DNA of 64,000 nt from Pseudomonadales bacterium. GTDB taxonomy: Bacteria > Pseudomonadota > Gammaproteobacteria > Pseudomonadales > Ketobacteraceae. The stretch's first letter is position 1. Each line of letters begins with the position of its first letter. Positions 9,412-17,055 of this stretch are shown here, in pieces. The notes under the pieces are model-generated. The model saw only the letters and a program-made list of their open reading frames with translations, was not told the origin of the DNA and did not search any database. The stretch is taken from assembly GCA_020062665.1 (NCBI GenBank), contig JAGUVW010000068.1, forward strand, positions 62,001 through 126,000, given 5' to 3'. The position numbers and the translations under genes were made by a program.

Positions 9412-11478
9412 TCAACGGAAGGGCGATGAGGTGAAGACGCCCAGCCCGGCACGAGGTTCCAGCCGCAAGCGGTACGACTGCCCGGCACGCGCCACCGGCG
9501 GGTTGTGCCAGCGCACCTTGTAGCGGGCCATGCCGGCGTCGCTGTCGGTGTCGTGGATGATCTGCAGATCGTAGCCCTGATCGTTCACCGGCACATCCTG
9601 GCTATTTCGCAACGGTGAAAAATGCGTGCTGTCATCACTGGTCTCCACCGCCAGCAACGGCTCGTGCAGATTCAGCTGGCCGGGCGCCACCTCGAGCACC
9701 TGCCATTCCCAGTAGGGTTCCTGATTGGCCTGCGCATCCACGAACACTGGTGCCTGCAGCTCCACCCGCTTGCCCTTCACGTCTTGCAGCGGCGGGAAAT
9801 AATGCCGGCTCGCCAGGGTGAAGGTCGTGCGCGCCGGCAGATCGGCGTAACCGGGTTGTGCCAGCATGGCTTCCACCAGCTTGGCAGATTCCCGGCTCAG
9901 GAACGGCGTGGTGTTGGGGCCGTAAATGGTGTGGCCACCTTCGTACCACTGGGCGCCGTATTCCTCCGGTGTGGTGCTGTAGCCGAAGAAGCCGTTGGTA
10001 TGACTGCTCACCACCGCTTGACGAATGGACTGCCCCTGCTGCTGGTAAACATCAGTCACGGCAGCGGCGATGCGATTGCCGGCTTCAAAGGTGATTTCAA
10101 ACGGCAACCCCACCAGCACCAGTTCACCCACCTGAATGGCACTGAGATTCACCCGATGGGGATAGCGGGTCGGCGCCAGCCCGATGGCCTGCAACGAACC
10201 CAGCATCCAGCGCTTGGCGCCGTGGCAGTCGTCATCACCGCTGTCGGGCCAGCCCCGCTGGAACGGCGGCAGGTAGCTGATGGGGAACACCTCGTCGCCC
10301 TGGGCTGCGCCCACTACTGCGGTGCCGGCAATCGCGCGTTCGCACACCAGCTTTTCATCCTGTGGCCGCAGGGCCAGCAGATCGATTTCGCGCATGGCGG
10401 CGTTGAGCGGGATGTCTGCCGTCAGCTGGTCATCCAGTTGCCGGAACAGCGTCCAGGCCCGCTCCGCCAGAGCCAGACCGATGCGCCGGGTTTCGATATC
10501 ACCGCGCAGGCCATGGCGATAGTTGGGATTGTTGTCCGCGTGATTGGCTTCGAACGGGCCGTGAATGGGTTTCCACGGCGTCTGGTAATGCCGCTCGATC
10601 TGCCATTCCAGTTCCCGTTCGAAGAACGTCCACACATCGCCGTGATAGGGATGGGTGAACGGCGGAATGCCGGTGCCGTGCACCGCAAAGGTGGAAAAGG
10701 CGCCGAGGGGTTTGAAATCGCCGGTGTCAGTCCGGCCATCGATGCGCACCAGGGTGATCAGGGGATTCACTGCGCGCAGGGCGGCTGCATCATCCTGCCG
10801 CTTGTCGCTCACCGTCTCGTTGCGGATATAGGCCGCCATCGCCCGATTCTTGGTGGCGCCATAGATCTCGATGCTGCCCACCGCCAACTTCGCCGGGCGC
10901 CGCTGGGTGTACGCCTCGATCACCGCGTCGGCGATCTGCGTCACCAGGAATTCAAACAGCTGCGGATCGAACCCCGGCACGTTGGAACCAAAGGCATTGT
11001 AGAAGTCGCTGTCCATGAACTGGCCCGGCCCGCTGTGAGTATGGGTGACATGGATGGACAGACTGTGCGCGGGAATATCGGTGTGGGCGGCCACCCGCTG
11101 GGCCACCACCCGCTGCAGCACCAGGGAACTGGCCGGCAGATCCGCCTGGATCACCATCAGCGGCGGACTGGCGGGATTCTTGAGATAGAAGGCACGGGCC
11201 TTGAGCCGGTTGCGAAAACCATCGGCCGGGCGCGCCCAGGCGGAGTAACCCATCTTGGGAATGCCCACCGGGGGCGTGATGTCCCGCTCTGCCACGCCGG
11301 CCAGCAGGGTGTCCTGGGGAGTGGAGACCAGCGGCGCAACCTGCTCCACCTCGATGACCGTCTTCGGATACATCACAAAGGGCCACATCACGAAGCCACC
11401 AGCGCCCGCCGCCACCAAAGCCAGCACCACCAGCAGCCCGATAGTTCTTCTTATGATTTTCTTCACGCCGACAACCAT
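9412..11478 (-). CDS. Neutral ceramidase-like exported enzyme
   Basis: A 688-residue protein with an N-terminal membrane anchor (~residues 10-36) and the 'neutral/alkaline non-lysosomal ceramidase' N-terminal domain. Visible landmarks are AERDITPPVGIPKMGY, the zinc-binding HTHSGPG (146-152), a second histidine in AVHGTG (~267), and the TTPEEYGAQWYEGG segment of the C-terminal half. Known bacterial ceramidases cut sphingolipid amide bonds in the periplasm or outside the cell. The segment that carries the catalytic serine in the Pseudomonas enzyme (a GNxSPN-like motif) reads NHADNNPN here at 312-319, so the serine appears replaced by Asn. It may be a divergent hydrolase or inactive. The ATG at 11478 has only a weak GGGG upstream; a GTG four codons in is possible. 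Confidence 0.82.
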   Translation of the reverse strand: MVVGVKKIIRRTIGLLVVLALVAAGAGGFVMWPFVMYPKTVIEVEQVAPLVSTPQDTLLAGVAERDITPPVGIPKMGYSAWARPADGFRNRLKARAFYLKNPASPPLMVIQADLPASSLVLQRVVAQRVAAHTDIPAHSLSIHVTHTHSGPGQFMDSDFYNAFGSNVPGFDPQLFEFLVTQIADAVIEAYTQRRPAKLAVGSIEIYGATKNRAMAAYIRNETVSDKRQDDAAALRAVNPLITLVRIDGRTDTGDFKPLGAFSTFAVHGTGIPPFTHPYHGDVWTFFERELEWQIERHYQTPWKPIHGPFEANHADNNPNYRHGLRGDIETRRIGLALAERAWTLFRQLDDQLTADIPLNAAMREIDLLALRPQDEKLVCERAIAGTAVVGAAQGDEVFPISYLPPFQRGWPDSGDDDCHGAKRWMLGSLQAIGLAPTRYPHRVNLSAIQVGELVLVGLPFEITFEAGNRIAAAVTDVYQQQGQSIRQAVVSSHTNGFFGYSTTPEEYGAQWYEGGHTIYGPNTTPFLSRESAKLVEAMLAQPGYADLPARTTFTLASRHYFPPLQDVKGKRVELQAPVFVDAQANQEPYWEWQVLEVAPGQLNLHEPLLAVETSDDSTHFSPLRNSQDVPVNDQGYDLQIIHDTDSDAGMARYKVRWHNPPVARAGQSYRLRLEPRAGLGVFTSSPFR

Positions 11479-11545
11479 CCCCGCAACATTGGATTATCCA
11501 ATCTGTACGATGGTACCAAATCGTTCGGCGGCCGCCAACCGGGTG

Positions 11546-12070
11546 TCAGCGCACACTGTCAGCCACGGCCACGGTGTCCGCATGGGGTTCGCGATTGCTC
11601 TGGAGGGAAAAGCCCACCACCACGGCCACCCCCACCACGACTGCCACGCGCAGCAGCGGCGGAATGGAAAAGGTAGGGCGGGTCGGGCGGCGGCGACGGG
11701 CTGTGGCCGGTTTGCCGCTGCGCATCGCCATGGCATGTCGGGGCACCCGCTGCAGACGGGGCGCATGACCCACGCGACGATGCGGATCGATACCCTGCAG
11801 GGAAATGCGGTTGCCGGTGTCACCCAGATGGGAGCGAGGGGCCGGCGCAATGCTGCAGTCCACGCCCATCTGCTGCAGCTCATTGCGCAGTGTCCAGGCA
11901 GCCTGATGCTCCATAAGCCCCACCAGCGGCCCGGCCTTGTTGGCCAGCAGCTGCTCCACCTGCGACGGCGACAGCCCAAACTTTTTACCCAGCGCCAGGT
12001 ACACGCGGTCGGCACGCATGCCAGCCGCGATCCCCTGGATGGTGATCCGGAACTTAGGTGACGTTGACAT
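11546..12070 (-). CDS. Hypothetical protein with C-terminal membrane segment
   Basis: I do not recognise this 174-residue protein. The N-terminal ~75 residues look like a compact globular domain (FRITIQGIAAGM, FGLSPSQVEQLLANKAGP, LRNELQQMGVDCSI). The pattern faintly recalls ClpS/L7-L12-type alpha-beta sandwiches. A basic, Arg-rich linker follows, then one hydrophobic helix (LLRVAVVVGVAVVVGFSL), leaving a short acidic tail. That layout suggests a cytosolic domain tethered to the inner membrane. A GGGGGA stretch precedes the ATG at 12070. The open frame extends ~320 bp upstream, but the extension has Cys- and Gln-rich non-coding character. It is followed by the ceramidase-like gene 67 bp downstream on the same strand. 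Confidence 0.6.
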   Translation of the reverse strand: MSTSPKFRITIQGIAAGMRADRVYLALGKKFGLSPSQVEQLLANKAGPLVGLMEHQAAWTLRNELQQMGVDCSIAPAPRSHLGDTGNRISLQGIDPHRRVGHAPRLQRVPRHAMAMRSGKPATARRRRPTRPTFSIPPLLRVAVVVGVAVVVGFSLQSNREPHADTVAVADSVR

Positions 12071-12360
12071 GATTTCCCCCGAACCCCGACTCCCGGCAGG
12101 GTTCCCCTTTTCACAGTGCCGCTGCTTCCGTGCCGCCTGCGCCTGCTTGAATACAGTTGATACCGCTTGCGGTTTGTCTGCCTGCTGCTGGTCGAACAGT
12201 AGGCAATGGGCGCCATCATAATGGGAATCAAAAGGGGAAAATGTGCAGCATGTCGAAATATTCAGAACCGCACCGACGCCCCCATGAGCGATCCGGGCAG
12301 TGACAAACAGCCAACGCCAACGCGTCTGAATCGACGCCATTTGCGCAAATGAGTAAGCAT

Positions 12361-12393
12361 TGTTTTCAAATGACCGCGAGTCTGGTGAAAACA
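12361..12393. promoter_or_regulatory. Spaced inverted repeat upstream of the FabA paralogue
   Basis: TGTTTTCA and TGAAAACA are perfect 8-base inverted arms separated by 17 bases. They lie about 175 bp upstream of the FabA-like start. They could be a regulator site or a weak stem; the protein is unknown. Confidence 0.3.
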
Positions 12394-12410
12394 CGCTGTT
12401 TTTCCCGGCA

Positions 12411-12429
12411 CTTTCGTTCCAAACGAAAG
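12411..12429. promoter_or_regulatory. Palindromic operator candidate upstream of the FabA paralogue
   Basis: CTTTCGTT-CCA-AACGAAAG is a perfect inverted repeat with 8-bp arms and a 3-base centre. A TetR-family dimer site has this size and spacing. It lies 139 bp before the FabA-like start codon. Confidence 0.45.
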
Positions 12430-12568
12430 ATTTTGAAACAGTCCTTATTTGTCGCTCAGCCGTTACCCCACTACCATCAATCCGGTTGCCTTATCGGCAA
12501 TGTCCCGTTATCGCCTGCATCTCATTCATTGCACGTGTCGCCGTCCAAGACAGAGCGAGGATGCTCCC

Positions 12569-13108
12569 ATGTCAAAGAAAGCTTTTTTTTCCCGTCTGGA
12601 TCTGGAGCGCTTCATGCTCGAACACGAGCAGTCGGGCCCGCAGCTGCCGCAAGGCCAGTTGCGCATGCTGGATCGGGTGGTGGAACTGACGGAGCACGAC
12701 GGCCGTTATCGCAAGGGGTCGCTGGTGGCGGAATTCGATCTGAGTCCGCAGCACTGGTTTTTCAGCTGTCATTTTCCCGGTGATCCGGTGATGCCGGGTT
12801 GTCTGGCACTGGATGGGCTGTGGCAAAGTCTCGGCTTCTATCTGGCGTGGCGCGGCCATCACGGCAAGGCACGGGCCATCGGTGTCGATACCGTGCGTTT
12901 CTTCGATGAAATCTCGCCGCAGGCCGGCACCGTGCAATATCGCATTCACGTGCGCCGCATCATGCAACGCGACATCACGCTCGGCATCGGCGACGGCGAA
13001 GTGTGGGTGAACGGCCGCGAAGTGTATCGGGCGGAAAATCTGCGGGTGGCGTTGTTCAAAACCGAGGCGGCCAGTGTCTTTGTGCCCGCCCAGGTAGAAT
13101 GCGCCTGA
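12569..13108 (+). CDS. FabA-like 3-hydroxyacyl-ACP dehydratase
   Basis: A 179-residue hotdog-fold dehydratase close to FabA, which removes water from 3-hydroxyacyl-ACP and, in true FabA, isomerises trans-2 to cis-3-decenoyl-ACP. The catalytic segment CHFPGDPVMPGCLALDGLW is intact, with His68 and Asp82 at the positions of E. coli His70 and Asp84. FabA-like features continue in WQSLGFYLAWRG. It is not followed by fabB; the next gene is a convergent signalling protein. It may therefore be a second copy, or the main fabA in a rearranged location. AGGA stands eight bases before the chosen ATG. The upstream region contains two inverted repeats that may be operator sites. Confidence 0.85.
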   Translation: MSKKAFFSRLDLERFMLEHEQSGPQLPQGQLRMLDRVVELTEHDGRYRKGSLVAEFDLSPQHWFFSCHFPGDPVMPGCLALDGLWQSLGFYLAWRGHHGKARAIGVDTVRFFDEISPQAGTVQYRIHVRRIMQRDITLGIGDGEVWVNGREVYRAENLRVALFKTEAASVFVPAQVECA

Positions 13109-13117
13109 TCTGCGGGT

Positions 13118-15979
13118 TCAGGTTTGCGCCGGTGCCGGCGGCTGCACCCAGGTCGTGAAAAAGATATCCGCCGGCATCGGCTTGGCAAAGTAATATCCCT
13201 GATACTGCAGACAGCCTTTCTCCTGCAGGAAGCGGAACTGTGCTTCCTCTTCCACACCTTCTGCAATCACTTCCAGTTCCATGTGATGGGCCATCGCGAT
13301 GATGGTTTCGACGATCGTGCGATCATTCCGGTCATTCTGGATGTCGCGCACGAATGCCTGATCGATCTTCAACTTGTGCAGCGGCAGTGAGCGCAGGTAG
13401 GACAGCGACGAATAGCCGGTGCCGAAATCGTCCAGCGCAATATAGAAACCCATGGTGTGGAGTTCGCGGAATTTTTCCACCACCTGCTCCAGCCGGTTGA
13501 GCAGCAGGCTTTCGGTGATCTCCAGTTCGATGCTGTGGGTTTCCACACCTGCCTGCCGGGTAATGGCCTGCACCTGGTGGGCGAAATCATCCAGCGCAAA
13601 CTGCCGCGCGCTGATATTGATGGCCAGCCGCTCGAAGGTGGCCGGCAATCCCAGCGCCTGCCACTGCTTCAGCTGCCAGCAGGCACGCCGCAACACCCAA
13701 TCCCCCAGCGGAATGATGAAACCGGATTCCTCCGCCGCGCGAATAAACTGATCCGGCCGCACGAAACCCAGGGTTGGCTCGCGCCAGCGCAGCAGCACTT
13801 CCGCACCGATCAGCTCACGCCGGTGATTGAATTGCGGCTGGTAATACAGTTCGAACTGCTCGTCCTCCAGCGCGCCCGGCAGCAGCATCTGCAGACGCAG
13901 GTTACGCTCGATCTGCTCGTGCATTTCCTTGCTGAAGATGCACACCGCGTTACGGCCTTCCTCCTTGGCGCGGTACATGGCGGAGTCCGCCTGCTTGAGG
14001 ATGTCGTGAATCGTATCCTGTTCCTGCGGATACAGGGCGATGCCGATACTGCAGCCGATGGTGAGCTTGTGGCCGGACACGTCGAAGGTTTCCGTGAGCG
14101 CCGCCTGCATCTTCAGCGCAACCTGGCGCGCCTGGCTGGCCGCTTCGGTGGGCACGTGGCTCAGCTCCGGCAGCAACACCACAAACTCGTCGCCGCCCAG
14201 GCGCGCCAGCGTGTCTTCTTCCCGCACCACCTTGCGCAGACGCTCGGCAATCGCCACCAGCAACGCATCACCGATCGGATGCCCCAGGGAATCATTGACG
14301 TTCTTGAAGTGATCCAGATCGATGAACAGCAGCGCGCCCACATGATCATGACGCAGCGCGCGGGCGTGTTCCTGCGCCAGCTTTTCGTTGAGCATGCGCC
14401 GATTGGGCAGGCGGGTGAGATCGTCGAACAGCACCTGTTGGCGAATGCGCTCCTCGGCCCGTCGCCGCTCGGTAATATCCATGACACCGGCTATCGCGCC
14501 GGCATACACGCCGTTGTCATCGAAAATCGGCGCAGTCTGCATGGTGGTGTACACCTTGCGGCCGGTTTTGGACAGCAGCTCGAAATCGTGCTGTTCCTCG
14601 ATACCATGGGCACGGCGCTTCATATTTTCTTCGGCGACGGCACGGGCGGATGCATCCATGAAGTCGAACAGATGCTTGCTCAGCATTTCTTCCTTCTTGT
14701 AGCCGAGCATGCTGGCCATCGCGGCATTGACGATCGTGGTATTGCCCTGGGCATCGATGACCCAGATGCCTTCCTGCGCCAGATCGAACAGCTTGCGGTA
14801 TTTTTCCTCGCTGCTGCGCAGGGCGTTCTCCATCTTGCGGCGGGCCGTGACGTCCGACTGCGTGGCAATCAATCGTGCCGGGTTGCCGTCCGCCAGCCAT
14901 TCCACCACCTTGCCGCGCATCAGGATGTAACGATGCTGACCGCTGCTGTCGCCCACCCGGTATTCCACATTGCACAGATCCGACAGCCGCTGCATGTGAC
15001 GCTGCAGGCGCCGTTCCACATAGGGCCAGTCCTCCGGATGGATTTTCTGCTGCCAGAGCGCAAAGCTGACCGGCGCCTCCGGCGCGATGTCCAACAGCCG
15101 GCGCAACTGGGCGGAAAAATACGTGCTGCCGTTGCGGAAATCATGATCCAGCACGCCATCGCCAGCACCTTCCAGCGCGAACAGCCAGCGTTCTTCGCTG
15201 CGCTTGATCTCCTGGATGTTGGCGCACAATTTCAGATTCATGCGATTGATGGCCACCGACAGATCGCGGATCTCGGCCACGCCTTCGATGTGGAAGGAAT
15301 TGACCTCGCGCCCGTCTGCCGCGTTGGCCGCTTTCAGTTTCAGGCGTCGCACCGGCTGCAGCACGATACGATGCAGCACCAGCAACAACACTCCCAGCAC
15401 CAGCACGATCAGACCGCACATCTGCACCATTTCCTGCTGCAGGTTTTGCCGGATGGACTGGTATTGGCGATTCATGCTCCAGTGCACGAACAATGCTCCC
15501 ACCCGATCCGGTCGCACGCTGTTGCCGGAATTGCTGATCACCAAGGGATAGTAGGCATAGATATTTTCCCGCGCCGTATCGGTGACGATGACTGGGCGGT
15601 AATCCCGTCGCGCCTGGTCGAATCGCTCGCTGTCGAACTGGGGCAGCTGACTGGCGGCAGGCTGATCCAGGATCAGGAAATTCGAACTCGACACCACTAC
15701 ACCCAGTTCGTTGACGACGGCACTGAGCAGCAGATCGTCCAGCAGTTTGAGCGCCATGACGTCGCGCTCCATGCCAACCCGATCACCGGTCGCCAACTCC
15801 TTTTCCACCCGCGATTGCGAGATCATCATCATGGTGCGCAGGTTGACCATGCTGTCGTCGAAGGCCTGACGCTTGAGGGAGTAATACTGACCGACAGCAA
15901 AAATCACCGTGAGCAGCAGGAAGCTGACGCCCACGATCAGCGTGACCAGCAGATAGAGCGACTGTGGTCGCAGCTTCAT
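13118..15979 (-). CDS. Membrane PAS-GGDEF-EAL protein (c-di-GMP turnover)
   Basis: A 953-residue inner-membrane signalling enzyme. A transmembrane helix at ~10-33, a periplasmic domain of about 145 residues and a second helix at ~182-205 are followed by HAMP, two PAS/PAC repeats (~265-505), GGDEF and EAL. The GGDEF motif is intact (LARLGGDEFVVLL). The EAL domain keeps GAEVLLRW, ITESLLLN, ALDDFGTGYSSLSYLR, the KIDQAFVRD lysine and IAEGVEEE. Both cyclase and phosphodiesterase activity are therefore possible. Its ATG overlaps the stop codon of the substrate-binding lipoprotein gene upstream (ATGA), so the two are translationally coupled. That lipoprotein is the likely partner of the periplasmic domain. 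Confidence 0.95.
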   Translation of the reverse strand: MKLRPQSLYLLVTLIVGVSFLLLTVIFAVGQYYSLKRQAFDDSMVNLRTMMMISQSRVEKELATGDRVGMERDVMALKLLDDLLLSAVVNELGVVVSSSNFLILDQPAASQLPQFDSERFDQARRDYRPVIVTDTARENIYAYYPLVISNSGNSVRPDRVGALFVHWSMNRQYQSIRQNLQQEMVQMCGLIVLVLGVLLLVLHRIVLQPVRRLKLKAANAADGREVNSFHIEGVAEIRDLSVAINRMNLKLCANIQEIKRSEERWLFALEGAGDGVLDHDFRNGSTYFSAQLRRLLDIAPEAPVSFALWQQKIHPEDWPYVERRLQRHMQRLSDLCNVEYRVGDSSGQHRYILMRGKVVEWLADGNPARLIATQSDVTARRKMENALRSSEEKYRKLFDLAQEGIWVIDAQGNTTIVNAAMASMLGYKKEEMLSKHLFDFMDASARAVAEENMKRRAHGIEEQHDFELLSKTGRKVYTTMQTAPIFDDNGVYAGAIAGVMDITERRRAEERIRQQVLFDDLTRLPNRRMLNEKLAQEHARALRHDHVGALLFIDLDHFKNVNDSLGHPIGDALLVAIAERLRKVVREEDTLARLGGDEFVVLLPELSHVPTEAASQARQVALKMQAALTETFDVSGHKLTIGCSIGIALYPQEQDTIHDILKQADSAMYRAKEEGRNAVCIFSKEMHEQIERNLRLQMLLPGALEDEQFELYYQPQFNHRRELIGAEVLLRWREPTLGFVRPDQFIRAAEESGFIIPLGDWVLRRACWQLKQWQALGLPATFERLAINISARQFALDDFAHQVQAITRQAGVETHSIELEITESLLLNRLEQVVEKFRELHTMGFYIALDDFGTGYSSLSYLRSLPLHKLKIDQAFVRDIQNDRNDRTIVETIIAMAHHMELEVIAEGVEEEAQFRFLQEKGCLQYQGYYFAKPMPADIFFTTWVQPPAPAQT

Positions 15980-16923
15980 GGCACCACCTGCTGCAGCCAG
16001 CCGGCTCGCGCCTGCAGTTGCCCATCCGGATTGTGATCCAGCAGATCGCGCTCGCGCATCAGCTGTTGCAGACGATCTCGGGCGCTGTCAAACGCGCTGG
16101 GCGATCCCGCCAGCCAGCGCACGTTGTCCTGCAACGATGGCAGGCGCAGGCCGTTGTAGGCTTTCTGCAGCTCCTGCGGATTCAGCTGCAGGCGGCGGCC
16201 GATGAAGGCACCGGCTTCTGCCGGGTTCGACTGCATGAATGCCCGCGCCTTGTAGTAGCCCCGCACCAGATCCCGCAGCGACCGGTCGCGCCGCTCGAAC
16301 ACATGCCGGCGACACACCAGTACATCCACAATCAGATCCGGTACTGCACTACTGTCGAACAGCAGATTCGCCCCCGCCTTGCGCAGCTGGGTGGCACTGG
16401 GCTCGAATGTCACCACCACATCCACCACACCATCCTGGTACGCCTGCAGATGCTGATCCACCGACAGATTCACCAGCGCCACATCCGTTACGCGCAGGTC
16501 GGCATGCTGCAGGGCCGCCGACAACATCAAAGCCCCCAGCCCGGTGTTTTCCACACCGATACGGTGCCCCTTGATTGACTGCAGAGAGCTGATCGGCGGA
16601 CGCCCCAACACCACATCGGCTCCGCTGGAAAAGTTGACTGCCATCAACAGCACCAGATCCTCGCCCTGGGACTTCAGCAGCAGCGCTTCGTCGAGGGTGG
16701 CGGTCACCACATCCACGCTGCCATTGCGCAACGCCCGCAACACCTCGGTGGAGGACGGCAGCTGCACGATATCGATATTCTGTTCATAGCCGCCGATGTA
16801 ATGGGCAAGGTAGAGTGGCTCATAACCCAGCCAGAGGTTGGTGGCGACCTTGAGGGCACGCTCCGGCGCCTGGGCACAGCCCAGCAGCAGCATCAGCAGC
16901 AGCCCTGTCATCCACCTGATCAT
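15976..16923 (-). CDS. NMT1/TauA-like periplasmic substrate-binding lipoprotein
   Basis: A 315-residue solute-binding protein of the nitrate/taurine/thiamine-precursor type. A short hydrophobic leader ends in a lipobox, LLLGCAQAP, so Cys21 should be lipidated. The mature part shows the fold's usual sequence ALKVATNLWLGYEPLYLAHY, then STEVLRALRNGSVDVVTATLDEAL, IGVENTGLGA and VVVTFEPSATQLRK. No ABC permease or ATPase gene lies nearby. Instead the gene is coupled by a 4-base ATGA overlap to a membrane PAS-GGDEF-EAL protein, which points to ligand sensing rather than uptake. The start is uncertain: ATG at 16923 has no strong ribosome site, and a GTG nine codons upstream is possible. Confidence 0.88.
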   Translation of the reverse strand: MIRWMTGLLLMLLLGCAQAPERALKVATNLWLGYEPLYLAHYIGGYEQNIDIVQLPSSTEVLRALRNGSVDVVTATLDEALLLKSQGEDLVLLMAVNFSSGADVVLGRPPISSLQSIKGHRIGVENTGLGALMLSAALQHADLRVTDVALVNLSVDQHLQAYQDGVVDVVVTFEPSATQLRKAGANLLFDSSAVPDLIVDVLVCRRHVFERRDRSLRDLVRGYYKARAFMQSNPAEAGAFIGRRLQLNPQELQKAYNGLRLPSLQDNVRWLAGSPSAFDSARDRLQQLMRERDLLDHNPDGQLQARAGWLQQVVP

Positions 16924-17055
16924 CCGCAAGCAAGATCCCTTCTTCCGCACCCTCGTTGACAGCCGCTGAAAAGCCGCCGCCAGCGCAGGCGCGGTTGCGT
17001 TTATCAACAGCCACTTAACTATAGCAACGCTGGCGGGTTTGGCGCGGCAATGCCG

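Larger units (their letters stand above)
12071..12568. other. Long divergent intergenic region
   Basis: About 500 bp between the membrane-tethered hypothetical gene and the FabA paralogue, with no convincing gene on either strand. It is more AT-rich than its flanks and holds two inverted repeats near its right half (listed separately). It probably carries both divergent promoters. Confidence 0.6.

Noticed and set aside
9622-11676. Plus-strand open frame opposite the ceramidase-like gene
   Set aside because: No motifs and a strong His/Arg/Gly bias, while the minus strand carries a complete domain.
12071-12394. N-terminal extension of the membrane-tethered hypothetical protein
   Set aside because: The upstream part of the frame lacks coding character, and a reasonable start with a G-rich site exists at 12070.
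13457-16036. Long open frame on the plus strand, about 860 codons
   Set aside because: It is antisense to the PAS-GGDEF-EAL gene, is rich in His, Gln and Arg without domain motifs, and arises from the high-GC codon pattern of the real gene.
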